A stretch of DNA of 64,000 nt, taken from NCBI RefSeq assembly GCF_004769525.1, contig NZ_RQFT01000007.1, positions 397,384-461,383 of the forward strand, in the 5' to 3' direction. A program made the position numbers and the translations under genes. Of the stretch, positions 36,473-46,114 are shown piece after piece (positions within the stretch are counted from its first letter, which is position 1; each line of letters opens with the position of its first letter). The notes beneath the pieces are model-generated. The model ran no database searches. It saw only the letters and a list, made by a program, of their open reading frames with translations, and was not told the origin of the DNA. Source of the DNA: Leptospira bouyouniensis. Its GTDB lineage: Bacteria; Spirochaetota; Leptospiria; Leptospirales; Leptospiraceae.

Positions 36473-38447
36473 TGGGTGGAAGAATATTTCCAGTTTCTAA
36501 TATTTTTTTAATCCTTTCCAATTCTTTTAATGCGACTCTTACTTCTGTCTCGCCACCTTCTTTGATCACAAATTCATAATATTCTTGTGCTTTTTTAAAA
36601 TCTCTATTTTCTTCAGAGAGAACTCCCAAACGAAATAAAATTTTTATCAAAGGGATTTTGTTCCTTTTGGTTTCTAAAACACGAATCACAGCTTCCTGAT
36701 CCTCAATTTTTAAATCCATCAATCGGTATTGAGATAATATATCATCCAGTGTAGTGACCATTAAGTCTTTTTTGAGAGTTTGTTTTTTTTCAATCAACTC
36801 CATTCGTTCTTTTTCTGCTAGGATAAGTTTCTCATCAATTTTTTTCCATTGCATGAGTGCGATATTTAACTTGTTTTGTTCTAATTCATATTTCTTTTGT
36901 TTTTTATCTTTTTTACTGAGAAAAAAATAAGCAATAGATTCCATTTCAGGAACACCTGTATCATCCGCTAGAGATGGATTCCAATCTTTACTATTTTTAT
37001 CTAACCAATACTCTAAGAAGGTAGACCCTCTCTCGGGATCTCCAATTTTCTGATTGAAAAATACACCAATTTCATAGGAAACTCGCGTTTTTTCTTGGGT
37101 ATCCGCACTCAATTGAAAATAGGTTTCATAATAATTTCCAGCGAGGATGTTTCGTTTTAAGTCAGAATTAATTGTTGCTAAACGTAAATTAGCCTTAATG
37201 ATTTTTTCTTTTTCATCTTCAGAAGGATTTGGATTTTTTAAATATTCGGATAACGCTTTTTCATAAAAATCTGCTGCTTTTTCTTTTTTCCCATCTTGTC
37301 TAAATTGTTCTGCTACATCATTTAGCACATTTGGATTTTCATTCCAAATTCGATAAGCTCTCTCTAAAATTAATTCATAAGCAAAAAAGTCAGTATTACG
37401 TTTATAATCAAAGAGAACATAAATGCCCTTTCCTGCTGTACCCAATTTATTAACAATTTTTAATCTTTCTTTGTTATCATCTTCCAATTTTTTGATAACA
37501 TTTGCAAACGCATACAAATCATTCGATTCAATTTGTTTTCTTTTTTTTAGATATGTTAAATACCTTTTGTTATAAGAATCATCATAACTAACTTTTGCTT
37601 TTTTACGAGCATCATCTAACAATCGTACTTCATCATTCCAAAGTTTTGACTGAGGTAAAAGATCAGATAGTTTTTTCCCTTCACGTATCCAAGCACTTTC
37701 TTTAATATGTATTTGATCTTTAGTTTTTTTGTATTTTTGTTCCGCTTGAATCCACTCGTTATACAACCTTTCATGTTCTTTCGCAGCACTTTCATCATAT
37801 CCAAGTACATCTTCTTTTTGCCACTCTCCTAAACGATACCCTTCTTCCGTCATTTCTAATGGATGGTAACGAAACGCAGCAAGATAATGCCTAAGAGCTG
37901 GTGCAAATTTTTCAGATTCAACATAGAGTTTGGCAAGTTTGGTGTGAAGGTAATATAGAAGTGGTGAATCACGAACGATAAAGGTTTCAGTATGTTTGTG
38001 TGTACTTTGCCAGAGTAATAAACGGATATCATTCATCTCTGTTCGTGAATTGTATACATTTCCTTTTTCTCTGTCTTCCCAAATCCGCTTCTCTTCAATG
38101 AATTGACTATAATATCGTTTTAATAATCCTTCCGCCTCACGAATCTTAGTTTCTAAATTTTTCGGACCCGATTCTTGGCCAGGGTCAACGGGAAGATCTG
38201 CACCTGGCACCACAGGTACATCAGGAGCATTTGGATCTGTTGGTTTTGGTTCCTCACGGAGAGCAATACCTGAATCTTCATCAATATTGATTCTTTTTTC
38301 CGTGTCGAGGGATTTGATTTCCTCCATGGAAATCACTTGTAATGGAGAAAGATACAAACCAGAGAGAGGATTTCGACGATCCTCTTCCCCTGCCCAAATT
38401 GAAATTTGGAATAAGAGGCAAAAAAAGCCAATGGTCAACTTGGACAT
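36456..38447 (-). CDS. Secreted TPR/coiled-coil protein
   Basis: The ATG at 38447 gives 663 residues with a signal peptide (SKLTIGFFCLLFQISIWAGEE). A proline-rich acidic spacer (residues about 50-100) is followed by long helical repeats of TPR type (e.g. SPLLYYLHTKLAKLYVESEK and NPNVLNDVAEQFRQDGKKEK) and a coiled coil near residues 540-610. It is probably a periplasmic scaffold. A longer TTG frame from 38489 adds 14 residues without improving the signal peptide. Confidence 0.75.
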   Translation of the reverse strand: MSKLTIGFFCLLFQISIWAGEEDRRNPLSGLYLSPLQVISMEEIKSLDTEKRINIDEDSGIALREEPKPTDPNAPDVPVVPGADLPVDPGQESGPKNLETKIREAEGLLKRYYSQFIEEKRIWEDREKGNVYNSRTEMNDIRLLLWQSTHKHTETFIVRDSPLLYYLHTKLAKLYVESEKFAPALRHYLAAFRYHPLEMTEEGYRLGEWQKEDVLGYDESAAKEHERLYNEWIQAEQKYKKTKDQIHIKESAWIREGKKLSDLLPQSKLWNDEVRLLDDARKKAKVSYDDSYNKRYLTYLKKRKQIESNDLYAFANVIKKLEDDNKERLKIVNKLGTAGKGIYVLFDYKRNTDFFAYELILERAYRIWNENPNVLNDVAEQFRQDGKKEKAADFYEKALSEYLKNPNPSEDEKEKIIKANLRLATINSDLKRNILAGNYYETYFQLSADTQEKTRVSYEIGVFFNQKIGDPERGSTFLEYWLDKNSKDWNPSLADDTGVPEMESIAYFFLSKKDKKQKKYELEQNKLNIALMQWKKIDEKLILAEKERMELIEKKQTLKKDLMVTTLDDILSQYRLMDLKIEDQEAVIRVLETKRNKIPLIKILFRLGVLSEENRDFKKAQEYYEFVIKEGGETEVRVALKELERIKKILETGNILPPINESI

Positions 38448-38607
38448 ACTTTTTTTTGAAACCAGATTGACCAAGTTCGGTGACACCAAATCCCACTCCT
38501 ACCTATTCTGAATTATCGGCGAAAATTCAATTTTCCCAATACAAAAGGTGTTGTATTCTTTTCCAAGTTACCGTTCACTAAACTACAAATACAAACAACA
38601 GAATTCT

Positions 38608-39276
38608 ATGTCCAAAAATATAGTCGAAAGGTATCTCGTTCTTAAAAATAAATATCGGAATTATGATACTAAGTATGCCCTCAAACGAATGCAAGCCTTT
38701 CGTCTCGCAACCCAAGAACTCTCGAGAAAAGGTTATGAAGTAGCTCTCGAACTACTAGGTTCCATTAATTTTGGAATTGTTGACCCCACTTCCGATGTAG
38801 ATTGTATTTTGTTACTGGAATGTGACCTACATAAAGACCAAGGTTCTTGCCCAAATCATTGCAATAATTTATCTTTTGTTAAAAATGAAATTTCTAAGTT
38901 TGTCACGAAACGATTGGCACCAGAATCATTTAACATTGATTATTTAGATTCTATCAATTTAAAATATGTAGAAGAAAAAATCAGAACAGAATCGGTATTG
39001 GGTGATGAAACACTTTTTTGTTTGTTATTCTATCGAAACATTGGTAGACCTGTCAATCGCCCTCTCTTCATTCCCTTTTGTGATCAACTAGAAGAAAATC
39101 ATGATTTTGTGAAAGAAATTATCCCATGGGCGTCGGAGGCATTGGAAGGGTATCTAAATACCAACCAACACAGAATGTCTTTTAACAAATACAACGAGAG
39201 AATTCGTTCCCGTGGTTTAAGTTTACCAGAAGGGTTACAACAAGAATTACAAGCTTATATGGAAGGAAAGTCCTAA
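38608..39276 (+). CDS. Nucleotidyltransferase-fold protein
   Basis: From ATG 38608 the product is 222 residues. The segment LLGSINFGIVDPTSDVDCIL matches the GS...DxD signature of the DNA-polymerase-beta-like nucleotidyltransferase superfamily, with the two metal-binding Asp in DVD. A four-Cys/His stretch (CDLHKDQGSCPNHC) could bind metal. Substrate is not evident; stand-alone members of the fold modify RNA, proteins or nucleotides. It lies alone upstream of the hybrid kinase gene. Confidence 0.6.
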   Translation: MSKNIVERYLVLKNKYRNYDTKYALKRMQAFRLATQELSRKGYEVALELLGSINFGIVDPTSDVDCILLLECDLHKDQGSCPNHCNNLSFVKNEISKFVTKRLAPESFNIDYLDSINLKYVEEKIRTESVLGDETLFCLLFYRNIGRPVNRPLFIPFCDQLEENHDFVKEIIPWASEALEGYLNTNQHRMSFNKYNERIRSRGLSLPEGLQQELQAYMEGKS

Positions 39277-39407
39277 ACGTAAACAATCTTAGTAGAAACA
39301 ACAGTCAATAACCACACAAAATTTTCTATTTTGAATCACGTACGTAAATTTAATACATTCTCTAATATTCTTCTTTACTACTATTCTTTTCAAAATAGAG
39401 TATCGCC

Positions 39408-41531
39408 ATGTTGGACAGAATTTGGTTACCGAGAGGAATATTGTTTCCCTATCTTTTTACCAATTTTGTTTTATTCATTTTTGTCTCAATTGCCTTTGCT
39501 TATTACACTGCAAGTGAACGAAATATTGACGCGGCGGAAGAAAACAGACATAAATCTTTGCAAATTGCAAATGAGCTTCGACATTCCTCAGACCAACTAA
39601 CAAATTTAGTACGGTTGTTTGCAATCCAAAAAGAGCCCAAATATAAAACGTATTTCCAACGAATTCTCGAAATTCGAAATGGTGAAAGACCAAGACCCGA
39701 AAATTATGATTATGCATATTGGGACCTAGTCATTGCTGATGAATTACCTCCACCAAAAGAAGAAGGGGAAAAAATCAGTATCTATGATGCCATGGAGCAG
39801 GCAAATTTTATAGAATCAGATTTTAAATTACTCTCATTATCCAAAGAAAAATCAGATGAACTTACAAAAATAGAATTTGAGTCTATGGCAATGATTGAAA
39901 GTGAATTGAAAACTGGGAAATCCAATCCCAAAGCAATTCATATTTTATTTGATGATCATTATCTCCAATGCAAGGCAGAAATCATGAAACCAATCAATGA
40001 TTTGTACCACCAATTGGATGATAGGACATCACAAGCAATCACCGATGCAAAAGAAAAAGTGTTTTTCCTAAGATCTATTTTAATCTTTTCAGGTATAATT
40101 TTTGGAATTAGTTTGTATTTAACTCATAGATCCTTGGTGTCCATTATGGGAGGGAGTGTTGACGAAGTACTGAGACGTATTTCTTTACTAGGTGAAGGAA
40201 AGTTTACTGGAGAAATCCTTCCAAACGATGATAAAAACTCAATTCTTAACAATTTGAATACGACTCAAAAAAGATTACAAGAGTTATATGAAGAAAAAGA
40301 GATGGCTAGTCGAGCCAAATCAGAATTTTTAGCTTCGATGAGTCACGAGATCAGAACTCCTCTCAATGGAGTGATTGGCATAACGCAAATTTTATTTAAA
40401 ACCAATTTGGACGAAGAACAAAAGTCATATATCAAAACGATTGCAGATGCTGGAAAGGCGCTATTAAACATTTTAAATGATATACTAGACTTTTCCAAAA
40501 TTGATGCAGGTAAGTTAACAATTGAAAAAATTACGTTTCATTTAAAAGAATTAGTCAAAGAAATCTTTGATTTATTTTTGATCGAAACAAAAACAAAACA
40601 TTTAGAATTCACCTATTCTATAGGCGAGGATGTGCCAGAGGTGATCATTTCTGACCCTAGTAGAATTCGCCAAATCCTATTTAATTTAATAGGGAATGCT
40701 ATCAAATTCACTGAGTCTGGATTTGTAATGTTACATATCCAAAAAAGGAATGAATTCCTTTTCTTTGCAATCAAAGATTCTGGCATTGGAATTTCTCATA
40801 ACAAATTATCCTCCTTATTCCAAACATTTTCTCAAGTGGACACTTCCACCTCACGCAGGTATGGTGGAACAGGCTTGGGTTTAGCGATTTCGGAACGATT
40901 GGTGAAACTTTTAGATGGAACCATTGGTGTCGAGAGTGTGGAAGGAGTGGGTAGTACATTTTGGTGTTTATTACCTTTCTCTATCCCAAAGAAACAAGAT
41001 TCCAATCTTGTACTAAATTATGTTAAAAATCCGAATGTGAATATACAGTCTTCTATTCAAACAGATCCCAAGTTAACGCAAAAGATTCACGAAATCAATC
41101 CATCAGATAAAACCAACTCTCAACCTTTTGTAGACCAAAGATTTCTTGTAGTTGAGGACAATGTTTTGAATCAAAAAGTGATTGGTGGTTTACTCAAAAA
41201 ACAAGATATCTCCTTTGATTTGGCAGAAAATGGAAAAGTTGCAGTGGAGTTGTTTCAAAAAAATCATTATGATTTGATCTTAATGGATTGTGAAATGCCT
41301 GTGATGGATGGATTTGAAGCTACACTGAAAATTAGAGAATTGGAAACATCCAAAGAAAAACAATCCATCATCATCGCGGTCACAGCACATGTATTAAACG
41401 AACATAGGCAAAGGTGTTATGAAGTGGGAATGGATGGATTTATCAGCAAACCGTTTTACATCGAAGATTTGTTGCAGACATACAAAAATATAGTGAATAG
41501 TAAAAGAGCAAAAGAAGGATCATTCGAATGA
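39408..41531 (+). CDS. Membrane-bound hybrid histidine kinase
   Basis: A 707-residue protein. TM1 is at about residues 13-33, an extracytoplasmic helical sensor follows to about 222, TM2 is at about 223-245, then a HAMP-like linker. HisKA has the phosphoacceptor His313 in SHEIRTPLNGVIG; HATPase has NLIGNAIKFTE, DSGIGIS and YGGTGLGLAIS; the C-terminal receiver has Asp627 in LILMDCEMPVMDG and Lys in SKPF. No output regulator gene is adjacent. Confidence 0.95.
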   Translation: MLDRIWLPRGILFPYLFTNFVLFIFVSIAFAYYTASERNIDAAEENRHKSLQIANELRHSSDQLTNLVRLFAIQKEPKYKTYFQRILEIRNGERPRPENYDYAYWDLVIADELPPPKEEGEKISIYDAMEQANFIESDFKLLSLSKEKSDELTKIEFESMAMIESELKTGKSNPKAIHILFDDHYLQCKAEIMKPINDLYHQLDDRTSQAITDAKEKVFFLRSILIFSGIIFGISLYLTHRSLVSIMGGSVDEVLRRISLLGEGKFTGEILPNDDKNSILNNLNTTQKRLQELYEEKEMASRAKSEFLASMSHEIRTPLNGVIGITQILFKTNLDEEQKSYIKTIADAGKALLNILNDILDFSKIDAGKLTIEKITFHLKELVKEIFDLFLIETKTKHLEFTYSIGEDVPEVIISDPSRIRQILFNLIGNAIKFTESGFVMLHIQKRNEFLFFAIKDSGIGISHNKLSSLFQTFSQVDTSTSRRYGGTGLGLAISERLVKLLDGTIGVESVEGVGSTFWCLLPFSIPKKQDSNLVLNYVKNPNVNIQSSIQTDPKLTQKIHEINPSDKTNSQPFVDQRFLVVEDNVLNQKVIGGLLKKQDISFDLAENGKVAVELFQKNHYDLILMDCEMPVMDGFEATLKIRELETSKEKQSIIIAVTAHVLNEHRQRCYEVGMDGFISKPFYIEDLLQTYKNIVNSKRAKEGSFE

Positions 41532-41551
41532 TCTACTATTTTTGAGCGAAC

Positions 41552-41881
41552 TTAAATTTCCGATCTATCAGGAATCAAATGATCCAAATTACCGTCACCA
41601 TAAGTTTGTAAAACTTGTGAGATGATTACTTTGTATCCGTCATACCATTTGTCATATTTGGATTTAGCTTCTTTATGATCAGAAAACGATTTTAATGCCG
41701 CCAATCCATTTTCAGATTGAAAGTAATACACAACAGCCAAAATTCCTTTTTCCTGGTTTGACCATTGGTCTCTTCCTAAATATTCAGGATGGTTTGTTAC
41801 AAATTTTTCAATGGAGTTATCTAAGGATTCAAATTCACTATCAGAAGATTTTTGTTTGAAGATAAATGTCGCTGAGATCAT
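41552..41881 (-). CDS. Small dimeric alpha-beta barrel (monooxygenase/EthD-like) protein
   Basis: A 109-residue protein with a ferredoxin-like beta-alpha-beta layout (MISATFIFKQ... GILAVVYYFQSENGL... HKEAKSKYDKWYDGYKVII), like antibiotic biosynthesis monooxygenase-type barrels. Family call is tentative. Its ATG overlaps the stop of the chemoreceptor fragment upstream (ATGA). Confidence 0.55.
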   Translation of the reverse strand: MISATFIFKQKSSDSEFESLDNSIEKFVTNHPEYLGRDQWSNQEKGILAVVYYFQSENGLAALKSFSDHKEAKSKYDKWYDGYKVIISQVLQTYGDGNLDHLIPDRSEI

Positions 41882-42108
41882 AATTTAAACAAAGATAATT
41901 CTTTGTTCAATTCGACAATGAGAGAATTTAATTCAGATGAGGATTTGGCTGTTTTTTCAGACATCATCGATAATTTTGCAGTGTCATTTGCTAGATGGTG
42001 GACCGATGTTCCCATTTCTTCATTTACTTTCTTTTGTTCTTCCGTTGCAAACGAAACAGAAGAAGACCTATTGACTATGTTTTCAGATTGTTTTCTAATT
42101 TCTTCCAC
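41878..42108 (-). pseudogene. C-terminal remnant of a methyl-accepting chemotaxis protein
   Basis: The frame encodes 76 residues from a GTG and can be read back to a TAA near 42190 without an ATG. The sequence (SSSVSFATEEQKKVNEEMG and the end ELNSLIVELNKELSLFKL) matches the last part of the coiled-coil signalling domain of chemoreceptors. The conserved hairpin tip (LLALNAAIEAAR-type), HAMP and sensor are missing, so the gene is a truncated relic. It lies between a hybrid kinase and phoU/cheW. Confidence 0.7.
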
Positions 42109-42253
42109 TTCAGTGTATAAGCTAAGAAAAACCCTTTCGGTTTTTGTTTGGAAACAATTTCTTTCGATTTCATAAGCAAGGAATTCTTAAAGGATTCATA
42201 TTCCATTGTCAAATGAATTTAATGGGTTGGTACGAATTCCTTAATCTTATGAT

Positions 42254-42424
42254 ATGAGTAGATACCACAAGACCAATACATCCAAACTTGTGTACAATCT
42301 GTTCAAATATCAGAAATTTCTTTCTCATTTAGGTTACAAAGGAGAAATGACAAGGACAGTATTTGATTTCTATTTTGAGAGGAAATTGTTTTTTAAAAAG
42401 GTTAACTTTTCTTCGAATCGGTAA
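42254..42424 (+). other. Possible 56-residue ORF in the 42.2-42.5 kb gap
   Basis: The stretch 42,190-42,481 has no convincing gene. The only uninterrupted ATG frame on the plus strand here runs 42254-42424 and encodes a basic, aromatic-rich peptide (MSRYHKTNTSKLVYNLF...). It has no ribosome binding site and no recognised family. It may be chance or leftover sequence from decay of the neighbouring chemoreceptor gene. Confidence 0.2.
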
Positions 42425-42481
42425 TTGATGGAGATTTCAAACCATCCTTAGAATGATTTAAATAATTTTTTAAAATCTAGT

Positions 42482-43198
42482 TTACTGATATAAAGCCGAT
42501 TTCGATTTTACATTTTCCAAATGGCGTATGTCTTTACCCGTATTGAGACGAACAAGTTCCTCAGCAACATTCACCGCATAATCACCTAATCTCTCTAATG
42601 CGAGAATAATTCGATACACATCGGCAAATTCTTGTTTTTCCATATCAGGAACGGCTCTATATTTTTGGAAGGCTTGGTCACAAAGGGCATTGAGTTCGTC
42701 TTCTAAAGAATTCACACTTCCCATAAACCTTTCTTTTTCTTCCACAAGGGATTCTATCGCCATGCCTGCAAGTGTAGTGACTCGTGACAAAATCAATGTC
42801 ATCGGTTCTTCATTTTTAAAAAGACCTTTGCGAATGGTTTTATGACGGAACACATCCGCACAATTCACTACTTGGTCTCCCATTCGTTCCATATTCCTTG
42901 TGATCCGAATCGCAGAAAGAGCAAACCTGAGTGGATCTTTTTTCAAAACAATATCATTGTCCACATCTCCCATCCCCAGGATATTTCGGTTACTCACCGC
43001 TTCTAAGATGGCATTTTGGGAAAGGTTATCATTTTCTTTTTCTAAATCATCGATTAGGTCATCTCGTTCGACAATTTTAAGTGCCAGTTCATAATCGTCA
43101 GCTTCCAAGGCTTCACTAAGAAGGATCACTTGTTCCAAAACAAGTTCGGCCATGGAGTATAAGTTTTTTCGTAAGTAATAAAATTTTGAGATGATCAT
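42482..43198 (-). CDS. phoU: PhoU-family phosphate signalling protein
   Basis: A 238-residue helical protein with two PhoU-type three-helix repeats. Each carries the characteristic acidic/Arg pattern ([19 protein letters not shown] and [19 protein letters not shown]), with the ExxxD motifs used for metal clusters. It should modulate phosphate uptake or the Pho kinase. No pst genes are adjacent. An ATG at 43153 (MAELVLEQV) is a plausible later start; neither has a clear ribosome binding site. Confidence 0.88.
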   Translation of the reverse strand: MIISKFYYLRKNLYSMAELVLEQVILLSEALEADDYELALKIVERDDLIDDLEKENDNLSQNAILEAVSNRNILGMGDVDNDIVLKKDPLRFALSAIRITRNMERMGDQVVNCADVFRHKTIRKGLFKNEEPMTLILSRVTTLAGMAIESLVEEKERFMGSVNSLEDELNALCDQAFQKYRAVPDMEKQEFADVYRIILALERLGDYAVNVAEELVRLNTGKDIRHLENVKSKSALYQ

Positions 43199-43312
43199 TT
43201 TATTTTTTAACTTTGAACGAAATATTGAAGCATAAAAATGAAACCCCTTTGAACTGGTTTCGCTTCAAATGTTTTTTCAATTTTATACCCATTACAATTT
43301 AACTTACGTTGG

Positions 43313-43789
43313 TTAGACGGTAGCTAACTCGGTAATTTCTTCCACTGTGAGAATTTTTTCAATATCGATGAGAATGATGAACCGATTGTCTTTTTTACCA
43401 ACACCTGTAATGTAACGAGAGGAGATTCCTTTGACAGAAGGTGGAGGTGGATCCACTTGGTTAGCTGGAAAATGCACAACATGTGACACCTTGTCTACGA
43501 TGACACCAATCGATTTGCCAGATACATTGATGACAATGGCACGGTCAGCGGTCTCTGAAACATTTTTGATATTCAAACGTTTGGCAAGATCAATCATCCT
43601 GACGACTTTACCTCGGATGTCCATGATCCCTGCAAAATAACTTTTGGATTGTGGAACACGGATTAGGTTTGTGATCTTAACAATTTCTTCTACAATTGTG
43701 ATGGGGATGGCATACTCTTCATCGCCCAAATTGAAAATTATATATTGTTCATGAATGAATTGGTTTGCTTGGGATGTTTCTTTTGCCAT
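43313..43789 (-). CDS. cheW: Chemotaxis coupling protein CheW
   Basis: A 158-residue CheW with the typical N-terminal [22 protein letters not shown], the [29 protein letters not shown] core and the [16 protein letters not shown] segment. It couples chemoreceptors to CheA at the polar array. It is separate from other che genes here apart from a chemoreceptor remnant 1.2 kb away. Confidence 0.93.
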   Translation of the reverse strand: MAKETSQANQFIHEQYIIFNLGDEEYAIPITIVEEIVKITNLIRVPQSKSYFAGIMDIRGKVVRMIDLAKRLNIKNVSETADRAIVINVSGKSIGVIVDKVSHVVHFPANQVDPPPPSVKGISSRYITGVGKKDNRFIILIDIEKILTVEEITELATV

Positions 43790-43809
43790 ATCAATTTCTA
43801 CTACTACGT

Positions 43810-44547
43810 CTAAAAATAGACGTAGCCGTTGTAGAAAAAATATGAACCGAAACTGAGAAATGACAACACTTTTGTCATAAGGACAGAACGTTTTCTCACA
43901 AGAAAATCCAGAAGGCCTGCGACCATCCCTAAAATTCCTAGACTGAGTCCTAATACGACATAATCATAATATACATAATAGACCAAACAGCCAAATCCAA
44001 CGCCTAGACAGATATCTTGCAAATCTCCCCAGACCCTTCGTTTGAAACGTGTCCAGAGCGAACCTCGTGCTTCTCTCGCCTCTCTCCGTTCCCTTCTCCA
44101 ACGTTGGAAACGGGTCTCGCGGACAATGCCAAAAATAGAATCATAACGAGTGGAAGGAAATAAGGCCGATTCCATCGGTCCACGAGTGTTTCGTTTTTTT
44201 TCCGAAACATCTGGTTGGAAAGGAGGGTAAATTTCATACGCTCCACCGATGTTTGCCAACATGTCTTTGTCAGGGAGGGAACTGAAGTATTCGCGAAATG
44301 GCCAAATCTTACGAAAGACTGGATAAGCACGCCCAGAAGTAATGTCCTTCTCGGATTGCACGGTTCCGTTTTTCACGGTGGCTCCGTACATACGCCCTTT
44401 CTCTTCTTTGATTTCGACAGATAAACGAACGAGTTGTTCGTGAAAATTAAACTCAGCCTCCAGGACATCCCCGAGAGGTGTTTCCATGGTAAATGCTCGG
44501 ATGAAACCGGGTGTGCGGGGTTTCTGTTTCCTCCAGACTTGTTTCAT
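43810..44547 (-). CDS. Uncharacterised protein with C-terminal membrane pair
   Basis: A 245-residue protein. The N-terminal 140 residues form a soluble domain with no recognised family. A very Arg-rich stretch (residues about 145-175, e.g. [17 protein letters not shown]) precedes two or three membrane helices (about 180-245). The Arg cluster would sit at the cytosolic membrane face. Function unknown. Confidence 0.65.
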   Translation of the reverse strand: MKQVWRKQKPRTPGFIRAFTMETPLGDVLEAEFNFHEQLVRLSVEIKEEKGRMYGATVKNGTVQSEKDITSGRAYPVFRKIWPFREYFSSLPDKDMLANIGGAYEIYPPFQPDVSEKKRNTRGPMESALFPSTRYDSIFGIVRETRFQRWRRERREAREARGSLWTRFKRRVWGDLQDICLGVGFGCLVYYVYYDYVVLGLSLGILGMVAGLLDFLVRKRSVLMTKVLSFLSFGSYFFYNGYVYF

Positions 44548-44588
44548 AACAAATCTATCGGAGGAAACATTAAGTCACTGAAGAAAGA

Positions 44589-44681
44589 TTATTTCTTCTT
44601 TTTGTGTCTGTTGGCTCTGCGTTTTTTCTTACGTTTGTGGGTTGCGATTTTTCTGCGCTTTCTCTTTTTTCCGGAAGGCAT
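44589..44681 (-). CDS. 30-residue basic protein, AURKAIP1/COX24 (mS38-like) type
   Basis: Minus-strand ATG at 44681 with a very strong ribosome binding site (AAGGAGGAAGGA) encodes MPSGKKRKRRKIATHKRKKK followed by RRANRHKKKK. The KRKRRKIATHKRKKK pattern is typical of the tiny AURKAIP1/COX24-domain proteins of bacteria, which relate to a small-subunit ribosomal protein. The gene lies alone between manC and the 245-residue membrane protein. Confidence 0.8.
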   Translation of the reverse strand: MPSGKKRKRRKIATHKRKKKRRANRHKKKK

Positions 44682-44718
44682 TCCTTCCTCCTTATATCAA
44701 GCCTGTTCTGTCAAATTT

Positions 44719-45789
44719 CTAGTCGAGGTACTTTTGTAAAACTTTATTTTTCCGCATATTGGATAACATTGCTTTGATCTCACCTACACCATCTCTTGAA
44801 GTCACAAGGAGTACGTCTGGTTCTTCCACAACGATGAGATCTTTCACACCAAGAAACGCTATTAACTCTTTTTGAACGGATGAAATATTCCCTGATGCTT
44901 TGTGGTAGAGAACTTCTTTTCCTTGGTGGTGGTTTTTCTCTTTGTCTCCAGGTAAAATTCGTTCAAGAGACATCCATGAACCAACATCATCCCAATTGAA
45001 GGTTGCTTCCACCATACGAATACGATTCGACTTTTCCATGATGGCAGTGTCGATGGCTTCAGAAGGTAACATTTGGAATGCAGTTTTTAAATCCCCAAAG
45101 TTCTTAAATGGAAATCCATTTTTTAATGGACCAAGGATATGTGGGGCATGGCGCTCGAGTTCAGACAGAATGGTTTCCGTTCGGAAAAGGAAAATCCCTG
45201 GATTCCAATAAAAATTCTTTTTTTTGATGTATTTGAGTGCTGTTTTGAAATCAGGTTTTTCAAAGAAGGCTTTCACCGTATAACCAACATCAGTTGGCTT
45301 ACCAGTGCTGATGTAACCATACCCAACTTCGGGTCGGTTTGGTTTGACCCCAAGTAAAACCATCCCATTGGCCGTTTCGTAAAGAGCTGCCTCAATGGTT
45401 TTTGTGAATTCTTTGATGGGATCAATGAATGCATCAGCAGACAAAACAATAAGATTCGGGTTTCCGTATTTTTTTTGAAAGTAAAGAGCCGAAAGAGCAA
45501 TGATAGGGGCTGTATTTTTTCCTTCTGGTTCGATGATGAAATTTCCGGAAGGAAATTTGGGATCTTTTTTGAGGATCTCTGCCTTAAGAGTGGCATTGGT
45601 CCCGATGTAAATACGATCCAAAGACGTAATGGTTAAGGCACGGTCAATTGTCTCTTTGAGTAAAGTTTTATTGGAATAAACTTTCTGGAGTTGTTTTGGG
45701 GAATTCGTGCGGGAACGAGGCCAAAACCTCTCCCCCTTTCCTCCCGCCATAATCAGAACCACAGGGGTTTCTTTCGGTAATTTAGCCAT
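44719..45789 (-). CDS. Mannose-1-phosphate guanylyltransferase
   Basis: A 356-residue nucleotidyltransferase with the signature [18 protein letters not shown] at the N-terminus, VLSADAFI (the metal-binding Asp), VGYGYIST and FFEKPD. The end lacks the C-terminal cupin isomerase domain of bifunctional ManC, so it is the single-function type. It makes GDP-mannose for LPS and glycan synthesis. Confidence 0.9.
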   Translation of the reverse strand: MAKLPKETPVVLIMAGGKGERFWPRSRTNSPKQLQKVYSNKTLLKETIDRALTITSLDRIYIGTNATLKAEILKKDPKFPSGNFIIEPEGKNTAPIIALSALYFQKKYGNPNLIVLSADAFIDPIKEFTKTIEAALYETANGMVLLGVKPNRPEVGYGYISTGKPTDVGYTVKAFFEKPDFKTALKYIKKKNFYWNPGIFLFRTETILSELERHAPHILGPLKNGFPFKNFGDLKTAFQMLPSEAIDTAIMEKSNRIRMVEATFNWDDVGSWMSLERILPGDKEKNHHQGKEVLYHKASGNISSVQKELIAFLGVKDLIVVEEPDVLLVTSRDGVGEIKAMLSNMRKNKVLQKYLD

Positions 45790-45841
45790 AGGGTTTGGAA
45801 CCAGAATTTAAAAAGGGAAAGAGAGGAAAACTAGAAAAGTA

Positions 45842-46093
45842 TTAAACCCCACCTGCTTCCTTGGGAGTTTCTTCGCTATGAAGTTTGATTGGTTTTGCAG
45901 GGATGATGGTCGAAATGGCATGTTTGTATACCAAATTCTGTTTGTTTTCATTCTCTAAAATGATTGTGAAATTGTCAAAACTGACAACCTTTCCTTTTAA
46001 TGGCACTCCATTTAACAGGTAGATGGTGAGATCGATTTTCTCTTTTCTTGCTGTGTTTAAAAGTTGGTCTTGGATGTTATTTTTTGCCGACAT
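45842..46093 (-). CDS. hfq: RNA chaperone Hfq
   Basis: An 83-residue Sm-fold protein. Q8 (NNIQDQLLN) is the proximal-face Gln; Sm1 includes [26 protein letters not shown]; Sm2 contains the [11 protein letters not shown] signature (YKHAI), as in classical Hfq. It would form a hexamer that binds sRNAs and mRNAs. It follows miaA by 21 bp, the same order seen in enterobacteria. Confidence 0.96.
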   Translation of the reverse strand: MSAKNNIQDQLLNTARKEKIDLTIYLLNGVPLKGKVVSFDNFTIILENENKQNLVYKHAISTIIPAKPIKLHSEETPKEAGGV

Positions 46094-46114
46094 TGGAAAT
46101 CCCGAGTGTTCTCT

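Noticed and set aside
42100..42206. Minus-strand 43-codon ORF from ATG 42206 (MEYESFKN...)
   Set aside because: No ribosome binding site; it overlaps the chemoreceptor remnant in another frame.
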